Notes: generated from the letters alone by a model not told the origin. Shown: positions 30,657-40,700, counted from the first letter of the stretch. The stretch is 64,000 nt of DNA from an uncultured Clostridia bacterium (GCA_946407745.1 CAMJPQ010000001.1:186001-250000), one strand, 5' to 3'. Numbers and translations: made by a program.

Positions 30657-31112
30657 ATGAGCAACCTGTACGGTAAAATCGGCGACAATGTGCCGACCTA
30701 TCTGCTGGCTGCCAAGGAAGGCGCTGACCGCATCGCCGTGGCGATTGAGCCCGGCAACGGCGAGGTCGACCGCGGCACCGTGATTTTCCGCAAGAACGGC
30801 GCGATTTGGGCGCCCGCCGCGTCCACCGACATTGTGGACACCAAGGAGCTGGCCGTGCTGGACGAGGACGTGGACACCGACGAGAGCGAGACCGTGGCCG
30901 TGGCCGCGGGCGCCTTCCGCGGCGGCCACTTCCTGGCCGGCAAGCTGCACGACAAGACCGGCACCGCCGTGACCGTGGCGATGGGCCTGGTGCTGCGCAA
31001 GCAGAACATTGTGATCGACCCGTTCCTGGACACTGAGGCCGAGACACAGACCATCGCCGACAACACGATCGAGACCGAGACCGAAGGCGAAGGCGAAGGC
31101 GGCAACGGCTGA
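30657..31112 (+). CDS. head decoration protein (lambda gpD-like)
   Basis: A 151-residue protein with the core IAVAIEPGNGEVDRGTVIFRK and a beta-rich body as in lambda gpD, which stabilises the expanded head as trimers. The C-terminal tail is very acidic with repeated TET and GEGEG units. AGGAGG precedes the ATG. Confidence 0.8.
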   Translation: MSNLYGKIGDNVPTYLLAAKEGADRIAVAIEPGNGEVDRGTVIFRKNGAIWAPAASTDIVDTKELAVLDEDVDTDESETVAVAAGAFRGGHFLAGKLHDKTGTAVTVAMGLVLRKQNIVIDPFLDTEAETQTIADNTIETETEGEGEGGNG

Positions 31113-31132
31113 GCTGAGAGGAGGCTGTAAAA

Positions 31133-32188
31133 ATGGCGAATTTTGATCTGCTTTATTCCACCGCGACCATGCTCAAAGCCATTGAGCAGATGCCGCGGCT
31201 GTACACCTTCCTGTACGACCTGTTCGCGCAGGACGGCGAGAACGTGGCCGAGGACACCGCGCTGTATGACTACCGCAAGGGCGCTGTTCAGATGGCGCCT
31301 TTTGTTGTGGAGCACACCGGCGGCGTGGTGATGAACCGCACCGGCTATCAGACCAACCGCGTGGGCTTCACCACCATCTCGCCCGAGCGCATTGTGACCC
31401 TGGAGGACATCGCCACCCGCGCCTTCGGCGAGAAGGTGCTGGGCGACCGCACCCCCGAGCAGCGAGCCAAGGAGCTGCTGAACCGCGACCTGAAGGAACT
31501 GACCGCGGCTGTGCAGCGCCGCCGTGAGTGGATGGTGCGCCAGATGCTGCTGACCGGCAAGCTGGAGATCTTCCGCTACCTGAACGACGGTCTCGAAAAG
31601 GAGACCACCATGGTGCTGGACTGCAACTTTACCAACACCTACACCCCCCTCACCAAGTGGAACCAGGCGGGCGCGAACATCCTGTACGACATGGAGACCA
31701 TCTTCAACCTGGTCTATGACGGACTGGGCCAGGTGGACACCATCGTGATGGCGCCCGACGTGGCCCACGCCATGCTGCAGAACAGCGAGTACATGAAGTA
31801 CCTCGACATGCGCAACGTGGACATGGGCGAGATCAACACCCGCTACGCCGGCCAGGGCGTGCGGTTCCTCGGCTACAACCACGACGGCGTGAAGCTGTAC
31901 AGCTACGCGGGCAAGTTCCTGGACGACGACGGCGCGATGAAGGCCTGCATCCCCGCGGGCAAGCTGATCGCGGGTTCTTCCGCCGTGAAGCCCCTGCGCG
32001 TGCCGCACGGCCCGATCACCAAGGTCGAGGGCCTGGACGAGAACGCGGCCTTCCGCACCTTCATCAAGAAGGAAGTGCCGTTCCGCCTGGGCGATTCCGG
32101 CAGCGACACCATCAAGACCCGCCTGGTGAGCCGCCCGACCGTGATCCCGGACAACATCGACGCGTGGTGCGTGGCGACCGTCCTGTAA
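31133..32188 (+). CDS. major capsid protein (lambda gpE-like)
   Basis: A 351-residue protein of the lambda gpE type: YSTATMLKAIEQMPRLYTFL at the N-terminus, FTTISPERIVTLEDIATRAFG with the extended loop region, ELTAAVQRRREWMVRQML, and RFLGYNHDGVKLYSYAGKFLD. The HK97-like fold is expected. Codon use is strongly biased to C-ending codons, as expected for a highly expressed gene. It is followed by a 305-base structured gap. Confidence 0.9.
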   Translation: MANFDLLYSTATMLKAIEQMPRLYTFLYDLFAQDGENVAEDTALYDYRKGAVQMAPFVVEHTGGVVMNRTGYQTNRVGFTTISPERIVTLEDIATRAFGEKVLGDRTPEQRAKELLNRDLKELTAAVQRRREWMVRQMLLTGKLEIFRYLNDGLEKETTMVLDCNFTNTYTPLTKWNQAGANILYDMETIFNLVYDGLGQVDTIVMAPDVAHAMLQNSEYMKYLDMRNVDMGEINTRYAGQGVRFLGYNHDGVKLYSYAGKFLDDDGAMKACIPAGKLIAGSSAVKPLRVPHGPITKVEGLDENAAFRTFIKKEVPFRLGDSGSDTIKTRLVSRPTVIPDNIDAWCVATVL

Positions 32189-32194
32189 GGACGG

Positions 32195-32460
32195 TTCGCC
32201 GGAACGGCTGATGCCGTTTCGGCGAGGGGCATTTTCCGGCAGGCCTGGCGGCCTTTGGAAAATGTAAGGAATGTTTTCGCTGACGCGAAAACTCCCCGCC
32301 CGACCGGCGGAGCCGGTCGATACGATTGCAGTCAGGGGCTCACGCCCCTGACGACCCCGGGCGGGGCGGTGTGTTTTCCTGACGGAAAACGGAGTGGCGC
32401 GGCGGGCTGCCGCGCGATTGCAGTCAGGGGCCCGGCCGGCCCCTGACGACCCCGGGCGAG
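32195..32460 (+). ncRNA. tandem three-hairpin element after the capsid gene
   Basis: The gap after the major capsid gene is filled by hairpins. Unit 1: 32273-32280/32285-32292 (TGAC loop), 32303-32308/32312-32317, 32331-32339/32344-32352, then GACCCCGGGCG. Unit 2 repeats this order: 32373-32379/32384-32390 (TGAC loop), 32397-32403/32409-32415, 32423-32432/32438-32447, then GACCCCGGGCG. The stems of the first two hairpins differ between the units, but pairing is kept, which supports selection for structure. GATTGCA precedes hairpin 3 in both units. It may tune capsid mRNA stability; the role is inferred. Confidence 0.65.
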
Positions 32461-32493
32461 TTTGATTGCCCGGTGGGTAAAAATGGAGGAACC

Positions 32494-32913
32494 ATGAAAT
32501 ACGCGGCGAGAACCAACATTGGATTGCCCGGGGTGGGGCTGATTACGCGCGGCGAGGTGCTGAGCGATGAGGCTGCGAGGCTGATTGGCGCCGAGGGGCT
32601 GGAGCGCATGGCGGAGGACGGCACGCTGGAGCGGCTGACCGACTCCCCTGCCCCGGCGAAGAAAACCGGGCCCGCGGAGGCGGCGAAGGCCGTGCCCGCG
32701 ACGGAGAAGGCAGCAGCACCCGCCGAGGCAGCGGCGGCAGACGCCGAGGGCACAAAGAAGAGGCCCACGAAGGGGCGGAGAGTGAAGCAGCCGGAACCCG
32801 AGGAGGACGACTGGGAGGAGCCCGGCGAGGCGGCGCGCATGACGCTGAACTTGGAGGAAACCGTGGTGGAAGCGCCCGCGAAAACGAAAAAGAAGGGGGG
32901 TGCGAGGAAATGA
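32494..32913 (+). CDS. head-associated protein with low-complexity tail
   Basis: A 139-residue protein starting at ATG 32494 (GGAGG 4-5 bases upstream). Residues 1-50 form a small ordered part (GVGLITRGEVLSDEAARLIG). The remainder is rich in A, E, K and P. Position after the capsid gene corresponds to the FI-like accessory protein of lambda-type heads. The ordered part is shared in style with the next gene. Confidence 0.6.
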   Translation: MKYAARTNIGLPGVGLITRGEVLSDEAARLIGAEGLERMAEDGTLERLTDSPAPAKKTGPAEAAKAVPATEKAAAPAEAAAADAEGTKKRPTKGRRVKQPEPEEDDWEEPGEAARMTLNLEETVVEAPAKTKKKGGARK

Positions 32914-33173
32914 GGATGCGGCTGAAAAACGGACGGGTGACCGACTGCGAGGAGACCTACGCGCGCCGGCTGATGGAGCAGGGCGCGGCGGAACCCGCAG
33001 ACGAGGCGGCAGCGCCGGAGGAAACGAAGCCGGAGGAAGCGAAGCCGGAGGAAGCGGAGCCGGAACGGCCCGAAGGCGCGGAAGCGGCGGAGGCTGAGAC
33101 GGAAGCGCCGGAGGAAGCCACAGAGGAAGCCCCACAGCCCCCGAAGAAGGGCGGGAGGAAGCGTGGCGTTTAA
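32910..33173 (+). CDS. small head-associated protein, Glu/Pro-rich
   Basis: An 87-residue protein. A short N-terminal strand-helix (RLKNGRVTDCEETYARRLMEQG) is followed by EETKPEE/AKPEEAEPE repeats and a basic end (KKGGRKRGV). It overlaps the previous stop (ATGA). The N-terminal unit resembles the start-domain seen in many small phage head proteins. Function unknown. Confidence 0.6.
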   Translation: MRMRLKNGRVTDCEETYARRLMEQGAAEPADEAAAPEETKPEEAKPEEAEPERPEGAEAAEAETEAPEEATEEAPQPPKKGGRKRGV

Positions 33174-33513
33174 GGACAGGCTGCAGCACGACCTGGACGC
33201 GGTGATCTTCAACGTGGACTCCACGGGAGAGTATCACACGTGGAACCGGCACACCATCCGCTGCCACGTGGACGAGGAGACCGCCCTGCGGCGGAAAAAC
33301 GAAAACGTGATTGACGTGGGCTGGGACAACACCACGACGGAGAAGGTGATCCACGCGAGCGTGGAAGGCTTTCCGTCGCGGCCCGTGCCGGGCATGAACG
33401 TTTTCTTCGACGACCGGCCGTACCGCGTGCTGCAGGCGCAGGACGACATGGGCATGTACACCATCCTGATTGTGGCCACGGCGCCCAAGAACGGAAGGGG
33501 TGGCATGCAGTGA
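33163..33513 (+). CDS. head-tail joining protein (gpFII-like)
   Basis: A 116-residue protein starting at GTG 33163 (GGAGG upstream). The sequence AFKDRLQHDLDAVIFNVDST, then FDDRPYRVLQAQDDMGMYTI, has the beta-barrel layout of lambda FII-type connectors. Position between head accessory and tail completion genes supports this. Confidence 0.65.
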   Translation: MAFKDRLQHDLDAVIFNVDSTGEYHTWNRHTIRCHVDEETALRRKNENVIDVGWDNTTTEKVIHASVEGFPSRPVPGMNVFFDDRPYRVLQAQDDMGMYTILIVATAPKNGRGGMQ

Positions 33514-34157
33514 CAACACATGAGCGGCTGGAAGGCCTGCGGAAGTGGTGCGAAAAGAACCTGTGCGAGGGGCGCCTGATGAAGGCCCCCGCGGACGACG
33601 GCGACCTGAAGCGCTGGGAGTGGGTGGAGCCGAAGTGCTACATCAACTACTACCCGGTGCTGACACCGAGCGACTTTTCCGAGTTCTACGTCTCCCCGAG
33701 CATCCTGGTTTGCCAGGGGCTGGGGCGGATGAAGTTCACGGAGGAGGAAAAGTACGACCATTACAAAAACGTGACGCGGCCGCAGGAGCTGGGGCAGAGC
33801 CTGCCGATCACGCTGATTTTCTCGGTATACGACCAGGGCACCCGTTTGAAGGGCTTCATTCCGCAGCTGCGGGACGGGGAGTTCAACGAGGACCTGATTG
33901 TCGAGGGAACGCAGGCCGGCATGGAGACGCTGAACCGGTGGATGGACGACGCGATGCGGAAGCTGCTGGGGCTGGGACACGTGCCGGGGACCGACCTGTT
34001 CATCAACCGGAAGGTTGAGGACGGCGTGTACGGCCCGATGCAGGAGCAGCACTACGTGAAGGACACGCGGCCGAGCTACATCGGAATAATCCAAATGGAG
34101 TTCAACTGCTACGCGGAGGAGGAGCCCAGCGAGGACATCCTCAAATGTTTGATTTGA
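33510..34157 (+). CDS. tail completion/terminator protein
   Basis: A 215-residue protein starting at GTG 33510 and overlapping the previous stop by 4 bases. Blocks such as PSILVCQGLG, LPITLIFSVYDQGTRLKGF and YIGIIQMEFNCYAE are typical for the protein between head connectors and the sheath gene in phages with contractile tails. It would cap the tail tube at the head side. Confidence 0.6.
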   Translation: MTTHERLEGLRKWCEKNLCEGRLMKAPADDGDLKRWEWVEPKCYINYYPVLTPSDFSEFYVSPSILVCQGLGRMKFTEEEKYDHYKNVTRPQELGQSLPITLIFSVYDQGTRLKGFIPQLRDGEFNEDLIVEGTQAGMETLNRWMDDAMRKLLGLGHVPGTDLFINRKVEDGVYGPMQEQHYVKDTRPSYIGIIQMEFNCYAEEEPSEDILKCLI

Positions 34158-34380
34158 GGATGTGCTCCGCTTCCCATGGGGAAGCGGGACCCCCACCCCC
34201 TGACCCCCTCCCGGAGGGAGGGGGAATCTTTTTGGAACCCGGGGGAAATTTCCTGCGAGGAAATTTCCCCCCGGACCCCCTCAAAGGGCGCTCCTGCGGA
34301 GGGCCGGAGCAACACCGGATCCCGGTAAGGCGCTCCGGCAAGAGGGCGGGCCTCATCCGCCAGCGCGAAACCAACGAACA
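34158..34380 (+). repeat. R5-type palindromic repeat
   Basis: The gap before the sheath gene holds a diverged R5 copy: CCCTCC-CGG-AGGGAGGG, a long GGGGGAAATTTCC/GGAAATTTCCCCCC palindrome, and two copies of an AAGG(G/C)CGCTCC(T/G)GC motif. No gene is seen. Better-conserved R5 copies lie at 36477-36600 and 46921-47040. Confidence 0.75.
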
Positions 34381-34406
34381 ACCAAAAAAGAAGGAGTGAC
34401 AAAGAC

Positions 34407-35897
34407 ATGAGCGATTACAAGCATGGCGCGTATGGCGACGTGGTGCAGAGCAACCGCATCGCCGACCAGAGCGCGGGCAGCGCGTTTGTGTACATCGGCA
34501 CCGCGCCGATCCAGCAGAGCGCCGAGGGCTACAAGTACGTGAACCGGCCCGTGGTGTGCCGCACCTTTGCCGAGTTCGTGAAATACTTCGGCTACAGCGA
34601 CGACTGGGCCACCTACACCCTGTGCGAGGCCGCCTACGTGCACCTGCGCCTGCGGGGCATCGGCCCGATTGTGTGCATCAACGTGCTGGACGCGACGCCG
34701 TTCCTCGCCACAGCGCTGGACATCACGAACGGCACGATTACCGTCACGCTCCCCACAGGGAGTGACGTGAGCCGGGTTGTTATGGGCAGCGTGATCGTCA
34801 GCAAAGGCGACTCAGAAACAGTGCCCAGCAGCAAGTACACCATTACGACGAACGCAGCCGAAAGAAAGCTGATTCTCACGGAGACCGAATCCGGCGCGTT
34901 CGGCACCGGGACGGCGTCGGTGTCCCTCTTCCAGGTCGCTGACCCTGCCACCGGCATCACCGCCAAGGTGATCGGCGCGACGGACGGCGCGGGCACCAAC
35001 ACCGGCATCTGGGCCGTGAAGAACGTGTACCCGCTGACCGGCATGATCCCCGCCTTCCTGGGCGTGCCCGGTTTCTCTTCTGAGCCCACCGTGCACACCG
35101 CCCTGCTGGAGGCCAGCCACAAGATCAATGGGCACTGGGACGCCTTTGTGTACGCCGACCTGCCCCTGACCGGCACCGGCAGCGCGGCCCTTTCCATGGA
35201 CCAGGCCGTGACCTTCAAGAACGAGAACGGCTACACTGCGGACAACGAGAAGGTCTTCTTCCCGATGCTGGCCGCGAACGACGGCAACAAGTACCACCTG
35301 AGCGTGCTGGCCGCCGCGAACCTGCAGCGCCTGATGGCCGCGAACGACGGCATCCCGTTCATGACTTCCTCCAACACCGAGCTGCCCGAGGCGCAGAACC
35401 TGTGGTTCGGCATGAAGGCGGACAACCGCGTGTTTGACGACGACATCATCAACGAGAAGCTGAACAAGCGCGGCGTGGCCTCCGCCGCCTTTGTGGGCGG
35501 CCGCTGGGTCATCTGGGGCGCGCACACCGCCAGCTACAGGTGGGAGGAAAACGCGAACGAGATCAACGTTTCCGAGACCTGCACCATGATGCTGTACTAC
35601 CTGAGCAACGACTTCCAGGCCCGCCGCGCGGTGGACGTGGACAAGCCGATGACGAAAAACGACATCGAGTCCCTGATCAGCGACGAGCAGAGCCGCCTGG
35701 ACAACCTGGTGAAGGCCGGCGCGCTGACCTTCGGCGAGGTGTACAGCAGCGACACCCTGGAGAACCTGACGGACATCATGAACGGCGACCACGTGTTCAC
35801 CTTCAACGTGACCACCACGCCGATCGCGAAGTCCCTCACCATCCAGGTGAACCACGTGCTGGACGGCTACTATACCTATTTCGACGTGGAAGAGTGA
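34407..35897 (+). CDS. tail sheath protein
   Basis: A 496-residue protein with a sheath-type start (AGSAFVYIGTAPIQQS), a TFAEFVKYFGYSDDW block and a C-terminal domain (PMTKNDIESLISDEQSRLDNLVKAGALTFG, HVLDGYYTYFDV). The C-terminal part of sheath proteins carries the interlocking core strands. Its presence defines the phage as a myovirus. AAGGAG precedes the ATG. Confidence 0.92.
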   Translation: MSDYKHGAYGDVVQSNRIADQSAGSAFVYIGTAPIQQSAEGYKYVNRPVVCRTFAEFVKYFGYSDDWATYTLCEAAYVHLRLRGIGPIVCINVLDATPFLATALDITNGTITVTLPTGSDVSRVVMGSVIVSKGDSETVPSSKYTITTNAAERKLILTETESGAFGTGTASVSLFQVADPATGITAKVIGATDGAGTNTGIWAVKNVYPLTGMIPAFLGVPGFSSEPTVHTALLEASHKINGHWDAFVYADLPLTGTGSAALSMDQAVTFKNENGYTADNEKVFFPMLAANDGNKYHLSVLAAANLQRLMAANDGIPFMTSSNTELPEAQNLWFGMKADNRVFDDDIINEKLNKRGVASAAFVGGRWVIWGAHTASYRWEENANEINVSETCTMMLYYLSNDFQARRAVDVDKPMTKNDIESLISDEQSRLDNLVKAGALTFGEVYSSDTLENLTDIMNGDHVFTFNVTTTPIAKSLTIQVNHVLDGYYTYFDVEE

Positions 35898-35954
35898 ACC
35901 GGCGCGGCCCCGCGGAGAGCATCCGCGGGGCGACTTTTTGAGAGGTGATAAAAA

Positions 35955-36470
35955 ATGGCATCGAAAGTCTTTAACAACATCGCGGGTCTGCGGGTGCTGC
36001 TGGACGGCCAGGAGCTGGAGGACGTGACCAAGGTCACCCTGCCGGACGTGGAGCACACCACCACCGAGATCAAGAGCGCCGGCATGGTGGCCGACGTGAA
36101 AATGCCTGACATGACCCACTTTGCGGCCATGGAGGTGCAGGTACAGCATAACAACGGCCGCAACTGCAACCTGCTGGCGGCCCCCGGCAAGCACACGCTG
36201 GAGATCCGCACCGCGCGCCAGGTGTACGACATCGCCAAGGCGGAGATCAACAACGAGCCGGACCGCTACCGCATGATCGTGACCCCCACCAAGTCCGCCA
36301 AGGGCGACGTGGAGAAGTCGAGCCCCTACGGCACCACGAACACCCTGTCCGTGCTGCGGTACGAGGAAGTGCTGAACCGCCAGACGGTGGTGCTGATCGA
36401 CGCGATGGCCGGCAAGGTGAGCGTGAACGGGAGGGAGTATTCTTCGGAGATTGATAATCTCCTGAAGTGA
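35955..36470 (+). CDS. tail tube protein (P2 FII-like)
   Basis: A 171-residue protein matching phage major tail tube proteins of the P2 FII type (KVFNNIAGLRVLLDGQEL, MVADVKMPDMTHFAAMEVQV, LEIRTARQVYDI). It polymerises inside the sheath. AGAGGTGA precedes the ATG. Confidence 0.9.
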   Translation: MASKVFNNIAGLRVLLDGQELEDVTKVTLPDVEHTTTEIKSAGMVADVKMPDMTHFAAMEVQVQHNNGRNCNLLAAPGKHTLEIRTARQVYDIAKAEINNEPDRYRMIVTPTKSAKGDVEKSSPYGTTNTLSVLRYEEVLNRQTVVLIDAMAGKVSVNGREYSSEIDNLLK

Positions 36471-36476
36471 TGGGGA

Positions 36477-36726
36477 GACACCCCAACCCCCTGCCCCCTT
36501 CCCCTCGAGGGGAAGGGGGATATTTGGTTTGACCTGGGGGAGTTTTCCCGCGGGGAAAACTCCCCCAGACCCCCGGTAAGGCGCTCCGGCGGAGGGCGCC
36601 CCCTCTGCCGCGTGCGCGGCATCTCCCCCGCGAGCGGGGGCGATTTTGGGGGCGCGAGAGCCGGGAGGGCGAACCCACAAACCTCCCCATTTTAATGGGG
36701 AGGGGGACCGCTTGCGGTGGAGGGGT
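36477..36726 (+). repeat. R5 + R1 + R2 palindromic repeats in series
   Basis: Three families lie head to tail between the tube and chaperone genes. R5 is 36477-36600 (two long palindromes, CCTTCCCC-TCGA-GGGGAAGG and the GGGGGAGTTTTCCC type). R1 is 36599-36669. An uninterrupted R2 is 36671-36726 (CCTCCCC-ATTTTAAT-GGGGAGG then ACCGCTTGCGGT). About 110 further bases of AT-rich leader precede the next gene, with no gene seen. Confidence 0.85.
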
Positions 36727-36836
36727 GAATCGTCCACACGAAACAACATAAAACAATCAATAAAAATCAATAAAAATTTGCGTTCACAAAACAAAAATCG
36801 CGCGAAGGTGCGAAAAAAGAAGGAGAATTTGCGAAA

Positions 36837-37247
36837 ATGGCTGAGATCAGGAAGGTCGAGGAAGAAGTGAAGACCGCGAAGCCCTCGCAGGAGGATGCGG
36901 CGGAGAAGATTTACGACAATGTGAAAAAAGGCGTGATGAAGCTGGTGGACCCCTTCTCCATCGGGTCGGAGACCTACGAGGAGCTGGAGTGGGATTTCAC
37001 GAAAATCAGCGGGTGGGACTACGCCGCCGCGTGCGACATCGACACTAACAAGCCGAACGTGTTCCGGCTGAGCCAGGTGCAGGCGCTGGCGCTGTTCGCC
37101 AAGGCCGTGAACAAGTGCTGCACCCTTGACTGGCAGGACGTGATGAACAGCATCTCCGGCGCCGACGCGATCAACGCGATCCAGACGGCGACGGTTTTTT
37201 TCGTATCGGCTGGCCGCCGGCGCGACAGGCTCTCTACGAAGGCGTGA
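36837..37247 (+). CDS. tail assembly chaperone, short form (gpG-like)
   Basis: A 136-residue protein before the tape measure gene, the standard place for tail assembly chaperones. N-terminal acidic and helical region, then VMKLVDPFSIGSETYEEL. The zero frame stops 45 bases after a run of seven T. The longer product by -1 frameshift is listed separately. Confidence 0.8.
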   Translation: MAEIRKVEEEVKTAKPSQEDAAEKIYDNVKKGVMKLVDPFSIGSETYEELEWDFTKISGWDYAAACDIDTNKPNVFRLSQVQALALFAKAVNKCCTLDWQDVMNSISGADAINAIQTATVFFVSAGRRRDRLSTKA

Positions 37248-37366
37248 TCGACCTGGCGGCGTACACGCACACGGGCATCGACGCGCTGATGGCGATGCCG
37301 GTGTGCGCAGTGGCGGACTTCCGCGCGGCCGCGCTGGAAATGGTCCGCAGAAAAAAAGAGGAATGA
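36837..37366 (+). CDS. tail assembly chaperone, -1 frameshift product (gpGT-like)
   Basis: At 37196-37202 the sequence T-TTT-TTC is a canonical slippery heptamer in the right phase. A -1 slip continues as RIGWPPARQALYEGVIDLAA and ends at 37366 after KKEE, adding about 54 residues that have no start codon of their own. Lambda G/GT and most long-tailed phages make both forms in a fixed ratio. Confidence 0.8.
37196..37202 (+). promoter_or_regulatory. programmed -1 ribosomal frameshift site
   Basis: TTTTTTC in the zero-frame phase T-TTT-TTC. GC-rich hairpin-capable sequence (CTGGCCGCCGGCG) begins about 8 bases downstream and may stimulate slipping. Confidence 0.75.
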
Positions 37367-37385
37367 AGCGGCAGAGGAGGCAGAA

Positions 37386-37664
37386 ATGCTCAGCAAAATG
37401 GACATCCCCTGGAGCGCCGGCGCGGAGCTGGGGCGCGTGAAGGAGGAGGAGGGCGGGCTGTACCGGGTGGAAAGCCTGCACCGGCTGGGCGTGGTGAGCC
37501 CTCCCCTGCCGGTTTTTTATGTTGCGGGCAGCGTGCCGGACGGCGAGGGCGGCAGCGTGGGCGTGGCGATGTACCCGCCGGGGCTGGAGGAGCTTTCCGC
37601 CGGGGACAAGGTGTGGTTTTTCCTCACGGAAGAGGGCAGGGGCCTGATTTTCGCGAAGGGTTGA
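37386..37664 (+). CDS. small tail-associated protein
   Basis: A 92-residue protein between the chaperone and tape measure genes, beta-rich (YRVESLHRLGVV, GDKVWFFLTEEGRGLIFAKG). AGGAGG precedes the ATG. The glycine-rich beta pattern suggests an OB- or SH3-like fold. I do not recognise the family. Confidence 0.6.
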   Translation: MLSKMDIPWSAGAELGRVKEEEGGLYRVESLHRLGVVSPPLPVFYVAGSVPDGEGGSVGVAMYPPGLEELSAGDKVWFFLTEEGRGLIFAKG

Positions 37665-37709
37665 TGCCGGGGGCAGGGCGCAGCCCCTCCCGGAAGGGAG
37701 GGACGTAAA

Positions 37710-40700
37710 ATGGCGAGCACCGTCAATACAAAAATCATCATCAGCGCGTTCATGGACAACTCCTTCGGGGAGGCCATGAAGGAGCTGAACCAGCTCTCGA
37801 GCATACCGCTGGCGATCGGGCGGAACCTGATGCCGGTGACGGCGGCGCTGACGAAGTTCGGCAAGGAAAGCCTGGAGACCTACGCCTCCTTTGACGACGC
37901 GATGCGCACGGTGGAGGGCAAGCTGGGCGACGTGGGCGCGCGGCAGATGGACGCGCTGCGCACGCAGGCCCGCGAGTGGGCTTCCACTACGCGCTACCAT
38001 GCCACGGACGTGGCGGCGGCGCTGGCCGAGGCCGCGGGCAGCGGCTGGTCGCTGGAGGAAATGTACCAGGGCATGCCGAGCGTGCTCAACATGGCCGCTG
38101 GCGGCAACATGGACCTTTCCGCCGCGCTGGGCTACCTTTCCACCGCGCTGGCGGGCATGAACCTGGGCTTTGACGAGAGCGCGCAGGTGGTCGACGAGTG
38201 GATGAAGACCGCCTCCTCCTCCCGCGCCACGGCCACGGACATCGGCGAGAGCCTGAAGGCACTGGGCAGCCTTGCAACGCTGGGCGACAGCAAGGAGGAA
38301 ATGTTCACCCTGCTGGCGATGATGGCCGAGTTCGGCACCACCGGCAGCGAGGCTGGTTACCTGCTGCGCAACGTGATGATGCGCATGGTCGCGCCTACGA
38401 AGAACGCGGAAACGGCGTTAGCCAGGCTGGGCGTCACCACGGAAGAATGGGAAGAGACTCTGGCGGACTCTAAATACAGCCCCACAAAAGCCGCGGCCGC
38501 CCTCAAAAAACTTGCTCTTAGCGCATACGATACAGAGGGCAATCTGAAGCCCATCACTCAGATCGTGTCCGAGCTGCGCGACGCCACGGCGGACATGACC
38601 GAGCAGCAGAAGATGGACATCCTGACGGACATCTTCCCACAGCGGTCCATCCGCGGCATCCTCGACCTGATGCGCGCCACGGACGAGCAGTACACCCAGA
38701 TGATGGCGAATATTTCCGGCAGTGGGGGCTATGCGCAGTACATGGCCGAGCTGCAGGAGGGCGGCGTGGGCGGCAGCATGCGCCGTCTGGAGAGCCAGTG
38801 GGAGGAGCTGCAGATCGCCGTGGGCGAGCAGCTGGCCCCCATCGCCATGGGCGCGATGCAGACCATCGGGAACGTACTGACCGGCATCAGCGGGATGGAC
38901 AAGGGCAACCTGAACCTGCTGACCCGCAGCCTGATCGGCCTGGCGGGCGCGGCCCCGGCCATGATAGGCGTCGGCGGCGCGATGCGCATGATCTCCATGC
39001 TGGGCACCCCGGGCGGCCGGCTGACCGCGGCGGTGGCGCTGGCGAGCCTGGCGGCGGGCGCGATCGGCGGGCTGATTGACAACATGGAGCAGCTCAACCG
39101 GCAGAAGCTTGTGGACAGCTTCGGCACGGCGACGATCGACACCTCGATGCTCTCGGCGGCGCTGCAGAAGATGCAGAGCGAGTACGCGACAGCGAGCGCG
39201 GAGGTGACCGGCTATGTGAGCGCCGTGCAGCAGGCCGCGACGGATTACGGCACGGCGACATCGAGCCTCACCGGCGGACTGTGGACCGCGGTGGCCACGG
39301 GGCTGACGCTGACAGACGGCCAGATAAAAGACCTGAAGGGCTACGGCGAGACGATGTACCGCACGCTGATGGAGGGCGCGCGGGAATCGGTAAACGCAGA
39401 TCTCAGCTTCCTCGAGCAGTTGAGCGGCGGGCTGAGCACGGAGGAAGTACTTGCCGCGGACAGCCCGGTCAACACGATGGGCGGCCTGCTGCTGGCAGCC
39501 TACGATGAGCTGACGACGCAGGTGCAGGCAAAGAGCGACGCGCTGAAGGCGGCCATGAAGAGCGCCTTCTCGGACAAAATCATCAGCACCGAAGAGTATG
39601 AAAATATCATGGAAGCTGTCGGCGAAATGCAGAAGCTTTCAGAAGTGATATTCTCGGCGCAAGCGGAAGCGGAATACGACGACATCATCCGGAAAGCGGA
39701 CCGGGTCGGCATTGAGGGCGTAGAGCAGTTTACGAGCGAGGTCGCCAGCGCCCGCGACAAGCGGCTGGCCGACCTGGAGCAGTCACAGAGCAAACACTTC
39801 ACCGACATCATGAAGAACTACCGGCTCGCGAAAGAGTGGGACCTGGAGTTCGACGACCCGGTGAGCGGGAAGAGAGTCAGAGCGAGAGACCTCGGGCCGG
39901 AGTGGGAGCAGAGATTTATCGGCCAGTACAACAGCGACGCGGAAAAACAGCTTCAGCAGGAATACAGCAAATCGAACGAGGCGCTTCTGCGCGGCTGGAG
40001 CACGTCAATTTCGTCGAGCGACTTCGCAGGCGACTGGGGCCAGCTGATGCAGATGGTCGGCAGCGAGACCTTCGGCCAGGACGCGATGATGCAGTTCGGC
40101 AACGTCTCCGAGGGCACGGGCACGCTGCAGAGCATGGTGGACTTTGCGAACAGCATAGTCAAAAGCATGGGCGGCGCGGAAAAGCTGGAACAGACCGCGG
40201 CCCTGTGGGAGGCCTCCGGCAACACCGAAGGCGCGGCGACCATGCGCGGCTATGCCGCCATCGCGGGCATTGACACCAGCTTTGATGCGCAGAACGCGGC
40301 GCAGGAGCTTTACAATGCGCGGAAGTACGAGCAGGAGCAGCAGGCGGAAATCGCGGCGGCGCAGGAGCTTAGCAGCAGCGGCGGCGGCAGCGTGTTTGAG
40401 GCCGTGGCGGACGCGGTAGGCGAAGCGTCGGCGGCGCTGGCCAAGATACTGCCGGCCGAGCCCGCAACCGCGGAATACACGCCCGCGCCACAGGCGCTGC
40501 CAGGGCCCAGCGAGACCCCGGCCCCCAGCCGGTGGGAAACCGACCAGGCCGATGCCGCGATGGCCGAGGCGCAGGCGATCATGGACGCGACGGCGGGCGG
40601 CGGACAGGACCTCGGCCCGACTCTGCTGGAAACGATCGGGACGGCGCTGACTCCTTCCGCGGGCGCAGAGGAAGCCGGGGCAGGCGCCGGCCACGTCGCC

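Noticed and set aside
34812..38000. 1062-residue open frame on the minus strand
   Set aside because: It runs antisense through the sheath, tube, chaperone and tape measure genes and across repeat arrays. The low frequency of stops is explained by high GC and codon bias of the plus-strand genes; no ribosome site or family match is visible.
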